Assembly: GCA_012064385.1 (NCBI GenBank)
Contig: QRDG01000519.1
Location: 881,011-945,010, forward strand
Length of the DNA: 64,000 nt
Direction of reading: 5' to 3'
Origin: Puccinellia tenuiflora
Taxonomy: Eukaryota; Streptophyta; Magnoliopsida; Poales; Poaceae
Under the pieces are notes generated by a model that searched no databases, was not told the DNA's origin, and saw only the letters and a list, made by a program, of their open reading frames with translations. A program made the translations under genes and the position numbers. Shown one piece after another: positions 42,682 to 53,585 of the stretch (position 1 is its first letter; each line of letters starts with the position of its first letter).

Positions 42682-45304
42682 GGTGTGGCCGCCCACCGTT
42701 TGTAGGGCGGACGGACAGAGGCTGACACCTTTTCCGATCCTGTGCCCCCACGGCGCCTCCATCTTCTTGGTGCCCAAGTCTTCTAGGAGCTTCCAGCTGG
42801 AGCTGGCAAGCCTATCCTCTTTGCGTGTGTGGAGGTTTGTTCCCGGGGAAGAGCCTGGCCTCCTGCCGGGCATCGGGGTCCCCGGGACCTCCGCGTCGTT
42901 TGCCGGGTTGAAGGGGGCCCCGGAAGGTCCTCTGGTTCTTAGCCGTGGTTGTCGATGCTGTGCTTGCCTGGTCGCCGTGGGGCAGATGGGGGACCCATCT
43001 GCCTGTCTTGAACCTTGGCCTTGTTCGCCTTCTTGGTGGGCCCATAGGCGGTGGACCCACTTTGACCGCATCAGGGGAACCCCGTATTCCACTGTTGCGA
43101 CAAAAACCCTGGACTCTCCGAATAATCTAATCAAATAGCACAAACCACAAATAAGCAAACCATACACTTATAGCAATACAAAAATATATGCTATGCATGA
43201 GTGTATGCAAAGGACACACAACACAATTATATTATTTTATTGTTCTCTGGTTATTGCTATATGCATGATGCCACAAGACAAGTTTTAAACATTTTTACTT
43301 GTTAAAAGCCTTTTTAATACACCCAAAGGGGCAAATACAAGGATTTATAGTTTTCTGTAATAAAACATTTTATAAATTTTGGAAAACACTGCTACTAGAC
43401 AGAGGACAACTAGACAAAGCCTCTGCAATTTGAATCACTCAATTTGGATTTGTAAAACTCAAGTTATGGCCAAAACAAGGTTTTAAGGTTTCTGCAATTA
43501 CCAAGTGTGTGCACGTATCAAAAGTTAAATTTCATTGCACCATTGCATTCTTCTTATTTTTCTCAATCCAGAGACAAAAAAATCATTGAATTTGGATAAG
43601 TGGTTCAAAAGATATGGAATTTCAAAGATTGGAGGAATTTCTGTCTAAAAACAGAAAAAGATTAAAGAAAATCGGGCCACGTGGCGGCTTCTGATTGGAT
43701 GATACCGATTCGATTAAAAGAATAAAAGGAAGTCGTCCGATCAAGATCTAACGATCCAGATTGGATCGACCTAAAAGGGGCGGCGTGGCCTCGCCGGAAC
43801 CCTAGCCGAGCGACGGCGACGGGCCGGTACGCGCGTTCCGGCATGTCGAGAGGCTGCACGGGCAAGTGGAGCTCACCACGGCGTACAGCAAGCGGAGGCG
43901 GGCATGGTGTCGAGGGCGGTGGTGACTTGGAGCTCCGGTGCGATGGGGATTCCTCGCCGGAGTTGGCGTTGGCAGCGGACGGCGGCGGTCGAGGATGAAG
44001 ACGACGTCCTGAGGCGCAAACAAGACCAAAATGATGTCATACGGGTGCGCAACGAAGAAATAGAGAGAGGGGTGCACGGGGACGGCTCGGGTCGTCGGAG
44101 CTCACCGAAGACGAAGGATTTCGCCGGCGGCAGTGGCGGCACGGCGGGGATGAATCCGAGCAGCCTGGGGTGCTCGGGTGGGGAGGTTTGGGGCGAAATG
44201 AAGAGGAGGGGGAGGGCTATAAGGGCGTGGTGGTGGCGTGGCCGTTTGCACTCGGGTGAGTGCGAATTGAAGGGGAGGAGTCGACAGGGCGCCGGCAGGC
44301 GAGCTCCCGCGCATGGGGACGGCGCTGACATGTGGGTCCCGCGCGACAAAGGGAGAGGGAAGGGGAGTGGGCGCGGGCTGGCTGCTGCTGCAGGGCCGCG
44401 GCTTGCTGGGCTGGCTCGGCTGGCCTGTTCCCATTTTTTTTAACAAAACCTTTTTCTATTTTCTTTTTTTCTAAAACAAAAACAAAACCAAACCAAAACT
44501 TTTCATAAAATTTTGATAAAATACTTTTTGAAAAGCTTTTTCAAAATAGAACACTTTGGCACATAATTTGCCAACAAAATAAAATATTTAATTTTATGAC
44601 AAGGGTTAGATACCCCTATTATGTCAAAATAAAAGTTTTAACTCCAAAATTTGAGTTTAAAACTCAAATCAAGAGATTTAAAATGCAATGCAGCAAGTTG
44701 ATGATGCATGAATGCAAGTTTTTAAATTTTTGAAAATTTGGGTTGTTACAATCATCTTCTCACTAAAGGAACCCGTCAACACACTCTTGAACAGGTTCCA
44801 AACCCTGCCCGGTAAAGAAAATGAATTGATGATTGAGTTATTCATTACCTGATATCTCATGAAAATCAATGAAAGAGATTGATATAGCATTAAATTTACC
44901 TCTGGAGCATGTCTTGCATGCTGCGGAACTCTTCCAGGTGTCTCTTTAATGGGTCCATGACTTCAACTATTCCCTTATCAACTCGAATGTCTAGCAGAAT
45001 CCAGTGGAAGCTGCACACGTTTATATATACGTCAGTAACTCATCAATTACACTTAACATCGAGTAAGCAAAAGTGAATGTGTACAACAGAGTAAGACCCT
45101 CAGTTGAAGTTGTAAGGAAACAGTATGTTGTCATAGAAATTTTGCTCTGTTAAAACCTTAGAAGGTTTTCCGCCATCTCGTGGGGTTTCGTCGTTAGCGT
45201 ATCTATATGTACTTTATCTGGGTCAATGAACCCAACACTATAGATCTTTCTTTTACATGCCTGGATCTTCATTCTGCAATCAGTCATATGCTTGCAAGCG
45301 TTTA

Positions 45305-45796
45305 GATGCTATGCTACCGAGAGGGCCTAGAGAAATCTATCCAATAGTTGGATAAACAAATCCCAGTTTTGATTCATGCAACCCAACAACCTACCATCGG
45401 GGATACCTGAAAAACACCTTTATAGTCACCCAGTTACGAGATGACATTTGATGTCCACAAAGTACTTTTCCGGTAAGCGGGAGTAACATAATCTCATGGT
45501 CTAAGAAAACTATATTTGACATCTACTTTATTTTGGGTTTGTCCATTATATCATCCCCATGATACAACTCCGTTTATCAAGTGATTCATTCATCCTTGGT
45601 TAGGAAACTTCTAACCAACACTTGATCAAACGAACTAGTTACTAGAGGCTTACTAGGGACACTTTTCTGTTTTTATTCCACACATGTATTTGTTTCCGAT
45701 TAATACACTTGTAGCATGGATAATAAACATTTATCATGAACAGGAAATATGGTAAATAATAAACTTTATTATTGCCTCTAGGGCATATTTCCAACA
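45305..45796 (-). mobile_element. Truncated BARE1/Angela/WIS-type Copia LTR
   Basis: Read on the minus strand from 45796 it starts TGTTGGAAATATGCCC then TAGAGGCAATAATAAA, the well-known start of this Triticeae Copia family. Only about 490 bp of the usual 1.7-1.8 kb LTR remain. The other edge abuts CACTA-1 exon sequence near 45300, and no TSD can be seen, so a deletion removed the rest. Confidence 0.9.
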
Positions 45797-46568
45797 TCTA
45801 CTACAACATACATGATCTTGTGCACCAAGTTGTGCGTGCAGAGCAGCAGATCAAGCGACGCCAAGCCACTACCACTTCTAACACATGGCGACGCTCGCAA
45901 CATAAGGGTGAGGATATTGGTCCTAGTTCCAACACGGTAGCACCAAATCGCTCTAATGTTTCTGCATCTAAGGATACTCCAAAATCAAGCGTGTCAAGGG
46001 CTGATTCTAGTGCACATCCTAGCACACATACTAGTAACATAGAATGCTTTAAGTGTGGTGGGAGGGGCCATAAGCAGCGTGACTGTACTAATCGGAAGAG
46101 AGTGTTGCTCGCAAAAGACGGTTATGTTTCAACTAGCGACGGAGAAGAAGTTGAGGACACGTCTAGTGACAAGTCTAAAGATCGTGAAGAGGAGATTATG
46201 GATGGAAATCTAGCTGCCGCTTCATATCTATCATTGATGGTACAACGTGTGCTAGAAGATCGTATAGAAGATAAGGGGCAGCGGTGGAATATTTTTCAGA
46301 CAAAGTGCAAGATCAACGACACTGATTGCAAGCTGATAATTGACGGTGGAAGCTACACCAACATGGTCAGTAGAGGTTTGGTGGATGCATTATCATTGCG
46401 TACATGGAAACATCCACAACCACACTGCATCGAGTGGTTATATGACTCTGGCAAGTTGAAAGTTATTCACAAGGTGCGTTTGAAATTTTTAGTTGGTGAT
46501 TATACTGATATAGTAATTTGTGACGTCTTCCCTATGGACGCATGCCACTTGTTATTGGGGAGACCGTG
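45797..46568 (+). pseudogene. Gypsy gag zinc knuckle and protease fragment
   Basis: One open frame gives a basic linker, a CCHC knuckle (CFKCGGRGHKQRDC), an acidic serine-rich segment and a retropepsin-like domain with IIDGGSYTNMVS, where the usual D-S/T-G is D-G-G. It ends LLLGRPC at the insertion point of the Tat-type LTR (46569). The start is cut by the BARE LTR. The order knuckle-protease is that of chromovirus polyproteins; orientation plus. Confidence 0.75.
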
Positions 46569-47039
46569 TGACGTGGGTGTACCCTTCGGGTGTACCAGGA
46601 TTAGGATATATGGTGTTCAAATAAGCCACGGCCCACGGAACAAGACCAAAGAGAAGGCCCATACCGAAGGAAACAGCCCAAGAAAGCTAAAGCTTATGTC
46701 GGTTGTAGTGATTCACGAATTCTAACCCTAGTCGGTAGAGGATTCCCGAGACCCATCCCCACTACTTAAGGGCTAGGAGGACTACCGACCTGGGACACGC
46801 TCATACTTGCCACCAGAAACCCTAGCTAGATCGCATCTACTGATCTCGCCATTGTAACACCTATAAGCAATCTCGATCTATACCACACAAGCAGGACGTA
46901 GGGCTTTTACCTTCGGGGGCCTGAACCTGGGTAAATCTTGCTTGTCAGCCGACGAATTCACCAACACCACCATCTTCTTCTCCTCTTCACGAAACCCAAG
47001 GATGACCTCCGAGGGATTTGGCGTGGTAACCCCACGTCA
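46569..47039 (+). repeat. 5' LTR of the Tat-type Gypsy
   Basis: A short LTR with strong inverted ends: TGACGTGGG at the start and CCCCACGTCA at the end. The primer binding site TGGCGCCGTCTGTGGGAAA follows two bases later. It is related to the LTR at 58402-58809, mostly in the last 150 bp. Confidence 0.9.
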
Positions 47040-47360
47040 ATTGGCGCCGTCTGTGGGAAAGACTGGTGTTGGATCTACGGATTCGGCGGCTTCATCAGCA
47101 ACAATTGGCAACTCGCCGGCTCTGCAATCGCCGATCTTCTTCGGCTCTCTGGGATTCATCCCGCACTCGCCGGTCACGCTTCCGGCTTTCGTGGATCTAC
47201 AGTGGGTGTGGATGTGAGTTTCGCCGAATTATGCTTCTTCGTCAATAAGTGGCGCACGCTTCGCCTCACGGACGCACCGCACTTCGCGACAATAGCACCC
47301 GCTACTTCATCAACTGCTGCAGTGGAATCCGACCCATCATCGGTTGCATCGGCATCCGCC

Positions 47361-48646
47361 ATGTCCTCCGACAATGAACTCTCGAGCGAATCGCTCGATG
47401 AGATTGCATCATTTTCGACTGCGACACCGCGATGCTCATTGCCAACCACCAACCTCGCGCGCACGACTGAGCTGGCAGTCGTGCCCTATGCTTCATCGAC
47501 TCCGCCATTGAGCCCTGCATACTTTGTCAGTGAGACCCAAGCAACCTTCGTGTCCGTTTTTGGAGACGACTCGGATCCAGAGGAGGTTCCGCGCATCCCT
47601 CCCATGCAGGTGTACGTGACGGTACCCGTGGGACCAGCCGTGGGAACGACCATCATAACGGTAGCATCACCAAGCACCCCACCACCTGAGCAACGCGTAT
47701 ACCCATTCACAGTTACTCTGCAGAATGGACGAACCCAGCTGCATATCACCCAAGCCATGGGTGAAAAGGCGATAAAAGCTATAGCGGATGGTGCTCCGGC
47801 GGAGGACACCACGGCTAAAGACCTGCAATGCTACCAGTACCTGCTATGGCAGGAAAGCATTAAACCGAAGGAGCAGGAGAGAGTACTCGCGGAAAGGAAG
47901 AGGCAATCCAGTTTGTCAAGTGCACGGCGGGTGGATTTATCCGTCCAATCATCGGGACGATCCCAACCCCCTCGCGACCGGCCTCGCTACTTGCATATGC
48001 CTGAGGATGCAAGGACTAATGTCACGCGCAACCTGGAGAACTCCTTCATGTCTCTGGATGAGGGGGGGTACCAATCCCCAAAACAGCTACCGGTGCTCTC
48101 ATGTCGGTAGCCACGTACCTGCAAGCGACACAACCTCCGGAGAACGATCCTCACGCGGCTTTACACCGTCAGCAAATCAAGTTTGTCAGCATGGTAGGTG
48201 CAGAGCTGATACCAGAAGAACCACCACAACCAGCCGCGGGTGCAGCGCTGTCAACAACGCGCCTCCACGGCGCCAACAAAGCCCACGGCATGAACCACGA
48301 ACCCGCCAACTTGGCGACCGCGTTGCTCGCGATCAGGAGGATCGCATCACCTGCGTAAACAACGAGCGTGCCGCCCACGACCGAGAAAACCGCGTCACCC
48401 ACGATCAAAGGCACCGCGCAACTCGCGAACGAGAAGATCGATATCATTTCACGGAAGGTGAAGACGCATGCAACGTCATCATGCAAAGCAAGGTTAATAG
48501 GAACCGCTCGAGACGGGCTGCCCGCGAGGCAAGCAGCGACGATTCAGACTCTGAAGAAGAGTTCGAACCCTGTGGCGCATTGTGCTTCAGTTGCCGCATC
48601 CAAGAAGCAACAATGACAAAGGGATTCAGACTAACCTCTGAGACGC
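47361..48646 (+). pseudogene. N-terminal gag of the Tat-type Gypsy
   Basis: ATG 47361 opens a serine/alanine-rich frame to 48110. A frameshift near 48095 moves into TYLQATQPPENDPHAALHRQ, a typical Tat gag segment, then a second shift leads into DDSDSEEEFEPCGALCF just before the solo LTR at 48647. Gag makes the particle in which reverse transcription happens. This copy is shifted twice and interrupted. Confidence 0.75.
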
Positions 48647-49805
48647 TGATACGTGTCAAACGTATCTATAATTTTTGATTGATCCATGCTTGTTTTATAT
48701 CATTGTCACATGTTTTTGCCATCTTATTATATCATTTTAAGGCATTTTATTGGACTAACCTATTGACAAGATGCCTAGTGCCAGTACCCTGTTTTTGTCA
48801 TACTTTTGTTGCAGAAAATTACTTCTAGAAATATTCTTGGAATTGGACGAAAATTTACGGGGATTTTTTATTGGACAAATGAAGACCGGAGCCAAAAGGG
48901 CGACCCAGGGGGCATCCCACAGGCTAGGGGCGACCTGTGGCCACAGCCTAGGGTCCACCCGTGGGTGGGACCCGCCCCTGCCCTGTGGGGCACCTCTCGG
49001 CCACCTCCGACGCCAATAAAATCATCCCCGATGAAAAAACCCTAACCCCCGAAGGATTTTCCCAAATACGATACAGAGCTCCGCCGCCATCGCCGACAAG
49101 TTTCGGGGGTTCAGAAGGTCCTGTTCCGACACCCTGCCGGGACGGGGATCGACCGCCGGAGCCATCTCCATTAACACCGCTGCTTCCCGTTCAAGAAATA
49201 GGTTGTGGTGTTTGTTACTACTATATTTGGATGCGGATAGTGACATCATGAAGTGTCCATAGATGTGGAATACGAACTTTAAGGTGTGCTTTTTGTAGCC
49301 CTACGCAATTCTCATCCTATTTGATCCATGAAAGAATGATCTCCGAGTAACGTCTACCATGCATGTGTTTTTGTGGGAACTATCATGTGTTTAATTATGT
49401 TAATGATGTTGAGAATAGTCACTAGTGAAAGTATGAAGCCTAGGCCTTATTTCCAAGCATTGATACACCGTTTATAGTCACTTTTGTCACTTGTTTGCTT
49501 GCTGCCATTTTTATTACAGAATTACAAAACCTTGTTTTACCATCCATATTACCCATATTTTAATATCTCTTCGCCGAACTATTGCACCTATACAACTGAC
49601 AATTGCATTAGGTGTGTTGGTGACACAAGAGACTTCTTGTATCTTGATTACAGGGTTGCTTGAGAGAGGATACATTCACCTTACACCTCCCTGAGATCGA
49701 TAAACCTTGGGTTACTCACTTAAGGGAAATTTGCTGCTGTCCTACAAACCTCTGCGCTTGGAGGCCCAACAAGTCTACAAGAATAGAAGCGTGTAGTAGA
49801 CATCA
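48647..49805 (+). mobile_element. Solo LTR (TGATACGTGTC family variant), TSD GACGC/GATGC
   Basis: A 1,159-bp unit from TGATACGTGTC to GTAGACATCA. Flanks GACGC (48642-48646) and GATGC (49806-49810) differ by one C-to-T change at a CpG site, as expected from methylcytosine decay. Start sequence matches the LTRs at 14648 and 20825, but the second half differs, so it is a subfamily. It lies inside gag. Confidence 0.85.
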
Positions 49806-49810
49806 GATGC

Positions 49811-50691
49811 CAAAGTACGATGGTCTGCAAAAACCCTCCGCCTAGATGGAGGACTACCTTACGGCAGTAACTTGCCAGAGAGGTTCTACGTTCACAGCCA
49901 TGCAATACATACAGCTTATGCTCTCAGGGTCAGCTCGAGCCTGGCTCAAAACCTTGCCGCGGGGAGCATACACCTGCTGGGAAGATTTCAGCGAGGACTT
50001 CGTTCGCAACTTCGTCGGCACATGCAAATGGCCCGCTTCGTTCGAGGAACTCCGAGCCTACAAGCAGTGTTCAGACGAGACGCTACGCGAGTACATCCAG
50101 CGGTGGACTCTCCTCCGTAACTCAGCAGAGAGGATCTTAGAAGACAACGCGATATACGTGTTCACCCGAGGCGTCTATCAACTCGAGCTGAAAGAAGCAC
50201 TCGGAAGAGTAAAACCAAAGACCATCGCCCACCTCATGCAGATTGCTAATGAGTGGGTAGACGGAGAAGATTCTATACGCAACGAGCATAGCGGCACACC
50301 TGTAGAGGCCGGCGATCAAGGTCCTTGGAGTCGCCGCAACAACGATTGCCGCCGCAAGCGGAAGTCGCGAGCATACGACGACACCGAAGGCGCAGAACTC
50401 GTGGCAGCGGGTTTTCCCAACAGCCTCAAGCAAAGAAATTGTGACGGCAGTCGCTATGAAAGCAGCAGCCGAACAACCGGTTACAAGGACAACAAGAACA
50501 TTAAGCAAGAGTGGCGCCCACGGCAGCCACGCAATGGACGAGTTCCACGTCCTCCTCCTACTCTTCAAGGAGCCTGCAGGTTTCACATGTTCAGGGATGA
50601 GCACGGCAACCTTACATCCTCTCACCTCCTGAAGGAATGTGAGAGCTTTCAAGATCTGCAAGCGCAATATGCACGCCTCCTTCAGCAGTAG
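49811..50691 (+). pseudogene. Gag capsid part of the Tat-type Gypsy
   Basis: The frame resumes after the solo LTR with PKYDG, then an in-frame TAG at about 49843 where tryptophan is expected, then 281 residues from 49846. These contain the retrotransposon gag domain: MQYIQLMLSGSARAWLKTL, WEDFSEDFVRNF, and ETLREYIQRW. The C-terminal part is basic and lacks a clear zinc knuckle. Capsid protein for particle assembly; dead because of the stop and split. Confidence 0.85.
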
Positions 50692-50759
50692 GCGCAAGTC
50701 ATCCCAGGTGCGCCAGCCATTGGAGCGCCACCTCCTCCAGCCCTGCCCCACCAGGACAT

Positions 50760-51688
50760 ATGGCGGGAGCCATCCAGCTCCAGCCACGCGTCGAGGAACC
50801 CCAAGCAGGCGAAGAAGCTTACCCGAAACCTATCGGGCGCATGTTCATGATACAGAAAGGACGTCCTTCCAACCAGGATCAGAAACTCATAACGAGGCAG
50901 GTGCACCTCACCGTTAAGTCACCACCGGTGCTGCCGAAATACCTTAGGTGGTTCCACGTAAGCATCGTCTACTCTCGCGAGGACCATCCACCGCAGGTGC
51001 CACGGCCAGGGCACGCAGCCCTTGTCCTTGACGCCCAGATCGGCGGCTTCGCAATGAGCCGCGTCTTCATGGATGGTGGCAGCGGCATCAACATCATGTT
51101 CGCAGACACGTTGCGCGGGATGAACATATTAACAACCAACCTCGCGCCATCGATTAACACCTTCCACGGAATAGTACCAGGACGGACGGTTTACCCCCTG
51201 GGCACGATCACACTCGACGTCATCTTCAGTGAGCTAACAAATTTCAGGAAGGAGAAGATAGAGTTCGAGGTGGTGGATTGGAAGTCGCAGTACCATGTCA
51301 TCCTTGGACGACCAGCATATGCCAAATTTATGGCAATCCCGCACTATGCCTACCTCAAGCTCAAGATGCCAGGACCTTATCGTACCATCACTGTCAACGG
51401 AGACTTCGAGCGGTCCGACGAGTGCGACCGCAAGTTCAATAAGATCTCTGAATCGTTTGGGGCCCAGGAGCAGCTCCAGGAGCTGTCGCTCACCAACGAT
51501 CGTACCCTCTTCCCTGAGGGCAAAAAATCACCACCTGAGTCGGCTTTCAACGCAACCAACGACACAAGGGCACATCAGATACACCCAACTGATCCCAAGA
51601 AGACGACCCTCGTCTTGACGAGCCTGCCTCTTGCATAGGAAAGTGCGCTCATCGAGTTCCTGCGTGAGAACTGGGATATATTCGCCTG
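50760..51688 (+). pseudogene. Aspartic protease of the Tat-type Gypsy, truncated polyprotein
   Basis: A frame of 292 residues, then a stop (TAG at 51636) and continuing homology to the RT linker up to 51688. The protease-like core has VFMDGGSGINIMFADTL, where the active site D-[ST]-G appears as D-G-G as in Tat elements, and the hydrophobic YHVILGRPAYAKF motif. It would process the polyprotein. A frame change separates it from gag. Confidence 0.8.
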
Positions 51689-52017
51689 TGTGAGATTTAC
51701 TCTCTGATCTCGCGAGGCTCTCCATCAACTCTTGCGGGATCAAGAACGTGGAGTCTTCATCGAGCCGTACGTGTGGATCTCTCGGAAGCGTTGCTCGTGC
51801 GACGCATCGGATAATACATCTCCTCGCAACTAGACAAGTCTAGTTGCGGGGATCGAATAGCCAACCCCTGCCTCGACAAAACACGTTCGGTTTTCTTCGA
51901 GGGTGAGATTCGATCTCCTACTTGCTACCACCATCTAGTAGATCTGATCTAGCTTTGGGTTTTATTCCGCCACGTTTGCGTAGGAAATTTTTTTGTTTTC
52001 TATGCTGCGACCCTTCA
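51689..52017. mobile_element. LTR-like block of about 330 bp
   Basis: Starts TGTGAGATTTACTCTC and ends GCTGCGACCCTTCA. The end resembles Triticeae LTR 3' ends (tttgcgtaggaaattt then ttttctatg). No TSD: left flank GCCTG, right flank GTAGA. It joins a truncated plus-strand Tat-type element to a minus-strand gag, so at least one side is a deletion junction. Confidence 0.5.
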
Positions 52018-52943
52018 GTAGATTGTCATCTCAACTCGATCTTGCACCACGACGTTCAGCCCATTAAAGAAACGTGCCATCGTCGCTTCCGGTACCTCCA
52101 TAGTCTCTGTACGAATCATAAGCAATTCCATCTCTTTATGATATTAATCAACACTCAAATTACCTTGAGAAAGGAGTTGCAGTTTGATGTACATATTTCT
52201 TTTATAGTGCTCAGTAACAAATCGACGACTCATAAAATCCTTCATCCCCTGCCAACTCGTTGGACGATGTCGCGAGCGGCAAATTTGGTTCCACCATAGC
52301 AGAGCGTAACCACTAAACTCAATGGCTGCAAGCTCCATCTTCTTCTCCTCCGTGTAACGATGAGCATCGAAAATTTGCTCAACGCGCATCTCTAGTCCAA
52401 GTAATCTTTTGGCTCGCACTTTCCAGAGAACGACAGAATTGATATCTTCACGCGCCCGACGCCGTCTTCAACGGGAACTCCTGCAGCCTAACGAAATCGA
52501 TCTCGATCATTCACTCCACCATGAGCGATAGCTTCAGCTCGGGGGTCGTGGTGTCGTTGTCGTGGCGCGTACCCCGCGGCGAAACCAGCATCTCCGAGAT
52601 GATTATAAACTTGTGGTAGCGGCTGCACCGGCAGATACCGATCGTCTACTCGGCCATCGCACGGAGGCTGCACGGCCTGTGGTGGAGCTTGCGGCGCTGG
52701 CAACTGCAGATTCTTAATAATAGTCTGAAGCGCACCAATCTGAGCACCTAGATCATCAAACCTTTTATCCATCTTCGTCTTCACATTGTTGTGACACCGC
52801 AAGACTAAGTCGCACGTGTGGTCGAATCCCTCACGCACATTCGGAGCCAGATCCTCAGCATACACAGGTAGCGGAACTTCATCCATATCAGCCGTATCCT
52901 CCGATTTCTCCGATTTGGCAGATTCTGACATCTTGATCAACAA
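52018..52943 (-). pseudogene. Gypsy gag, minus strand, truncated
   Basis: From 52943 downward: an N-terminal frame (about 151 residues) ending near 52488, then a shifted frame 52419-52144 with the gag signature KKMELAAIEFSGYALLWW and SWQGMKDFMSRRFV. Homology continues past a stop to about 52018. Orientation is set by a perfect initiator-Met primer binding site at 52964-52975. Pol is missing. Likely a chromovirus gag. Confidence 0.8.
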
Positions 52944-52963
52944 ATTATCGTGAGCAACCTAGC

Positions 52964-52975
52964 GCTCTGATACCA
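52964..52975 (-). other. Primer binding site, initiator Met tRNA
   Basis: Perfect TGGTATCAGAGC on the minus strand, two bases from a candidate LTR end at 52978 (TGATGAGGC). The 5' LTR should extend rightward and is interrupted by the Mutator-like element at 53183. Confidence 0.85.
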
Positions 52976-53182
52976 ACTGATGAGGCACGAAACAACGAGA
53001 CGCCGAATCGTGCGAGTAGGGGCCCGATCTTTCACAGTACTAGCAGCAACAACAAGAACTTCTGGTCGAGCGAAGATGCGAGACCGTAAGCACAAAAACC
53101 CATGTCGAGTAGATTGAATCAACTCCACGCACAGCAGCACAAGATTCGACGGATCAACAACTATGAACACAATATTTGGTGT

Positions 53183-53345
53183 GGACGGGGCTTGCCTGTG
53201 CCGCAGGCGTGCGACCATCCGTGCGGCCGGCACGCCTGGAAAGCATCGAACGGCTGTGCCTCCCGCACCCATACGGTTCTGACTTTTTGTTAAAAAAAAA
53301 AATACATACTCGTCTGCCATCCGTATCCACGATTTACGTACCGAT
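53183..53345 (+). repeat. Left terminal inverted repeat of the MULE
   Basis: Matches the inverse of 57455-57618 in a patchwork: near-perfect over the first 45 bases (including gcgaccatccgtgcg), diverged in the middle, matching again around an A-run and ccgta-type sequence. Confidence 0.85.
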
Positions 53346-53585
53346 TCACTTCCGTAATACTTGCATATACCATTGAAACTAAACACAAAATAATAGAAAA
53401 TCTCTTCGCGCAGGAACACAGCGCGGGAATCCATCCACACAATATAAACAGGTGCGCACCAGATCTCATCTACCGCTAATGCAAACAGAAAAAATAAAAG
53501 TGGAAGCGATCTATAGAGTTGAAACACAGCGATCCAAGTCACAGACGATATCTCCTCTCCAATTGAACAACGTCTCCCATCCTTG

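Larger units (their letters stand above)
12640..43102 (-). mobile_element. Tat-lineage Gypsy LTR retrotransposon, internally deleted
   Basis: Minus-strand element with 3' LTR 12640-13600 (961 bp), and 5' LTR 20278-20824 continued at 42687-43102 (963 bp). Ends are TGTC...GACA. The TSD is AAAAT (12635-12639) against AAAAC (43103-43107); the homologous undisturbed LTR sequence near 5414 has AAAAC, so the left copy mutated. Integrase ends in the Tat-type signature NAWNIENLRKFYP. Rest of gag, protease, reverse transcriptase and RNase H are absent. Between integrase and 3' LTR lie about 4 kb with antisense open frames, a known layout of Tat elements. Two other retrotransposons are nested inside it. 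Confidence 0.88.
20278..43102 (-). repeat. 5' LTR of the Tat-lineage Gypsy, split by a nested element
   Basis: Its two parts, 20278-20824 and 42687-43102, join into 963 bp matching the 3' LTR. The interruption is the non-autonomous Gypsy 20825-42681, whose 5-bp duplication GGTGT is present at 20820-20824 and 42682-42686. Confidence 0.9.
4137..44750 (-). mobile_element. Chromovirus-like Gypsy LTR retrotransposon (Tekay/Del type), nested host
   Basis: Minus-strand element with 3' LTR 4137-7060, internal part 7061-11324, and 5' LTR 11325-12639 continued at 43108-44750. The LTRs are 2,924 and 2,958 bp, begin TGTAACATCC (TGTAACAACC in the 5' copy) and end GTCACTACA. Flanks are GTCAG (4132-4136) and ATCAT (44751-44755). 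These differ at two bases, but removing one copy restores the reading frame of the CACTA-1 exon it sits in, so I accept them as a decayed TSD. Own length is about 10.1 kb. Gag and pol are broken and the reverse transcriptase is deleted. The Tat-lineage element is inserted in its 5' LTR. Confidence 0.85.
2645..45274 (-). pseudogene. CACTA-1 second-gene remnant (Ulp1-like protease exons)
   Basis: Exons were found by comparison with CACTA-2. The last exon is 2645-2773, ending in TGA. The exon with the catalytic-cysteine motif is 2862-2953 plus 4013-4016. The preceding exon is 4116-4136 plus 44756-44804. An exon with histidine and aspartate motifs (FHWILL and EVMDPL) lies at about 44907-45013, and one more at about 45110-45274. 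The Q-x6-C-G-Y-Y-V-C pattern is kept. A solo LTR interrupts the cysteine exon and the big Gypsy interrupts the one before it; upstream exons are gone. Splice dinucleotides are recognisable at most borders. In family C48 these residues form the active site of a SUMO-type cysteine protease; activity is not implied here. Confidence 0.7.
2225..45300 (-). mobile_element. CACTA-1: older En/Spm-type DNA transposon, truncated, minus strand
   Basis: The left (3') terminus CACTAGTGGAGACAGGG starts at 2225, with TAA as candidate 3-bp target duplication at 2222-2224. Subterminal repeats of the TAGTCCCGGTT type follow at about 2255-2430. Own sequence is 2225-2953, 4013-4136 and about 44756-45300; the rest is nested insertions. 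Its gene remnants align exon by exon with the second gene of CACTA-2. The transposase end and 5' terminus are missing, replaced by a truncated BARE LTR near 45300, so the second TSD cannot be tested. Confidence 0.8.
46569..51688 (+). mobile_element. Tat-type Gypsy, 5' part only
   Basis: 5' LTR 46569-47039 (471 bp, TGACGTGG...CCACGTCA), a primer binding site at 47042, then gag, protease and the first residues of the RT linker (LIEFLRENWDIFAC). It is cut at about 51688 by an LTR-like block, so RT, integrase and 3' LTR are absent. The presumed TSD left copy is CCGTG (46564-46568). A solo LTR (48647-49805) splits gag. Confidence 0.85.

Noticed and set aside
51689..52017. Solo LTR with TSD
   Set aside because: The ends look LTR-like, but the flanks GCCTG and GTAGA do not match and both neighbours are truncated, so only an LTR-like block is reported.
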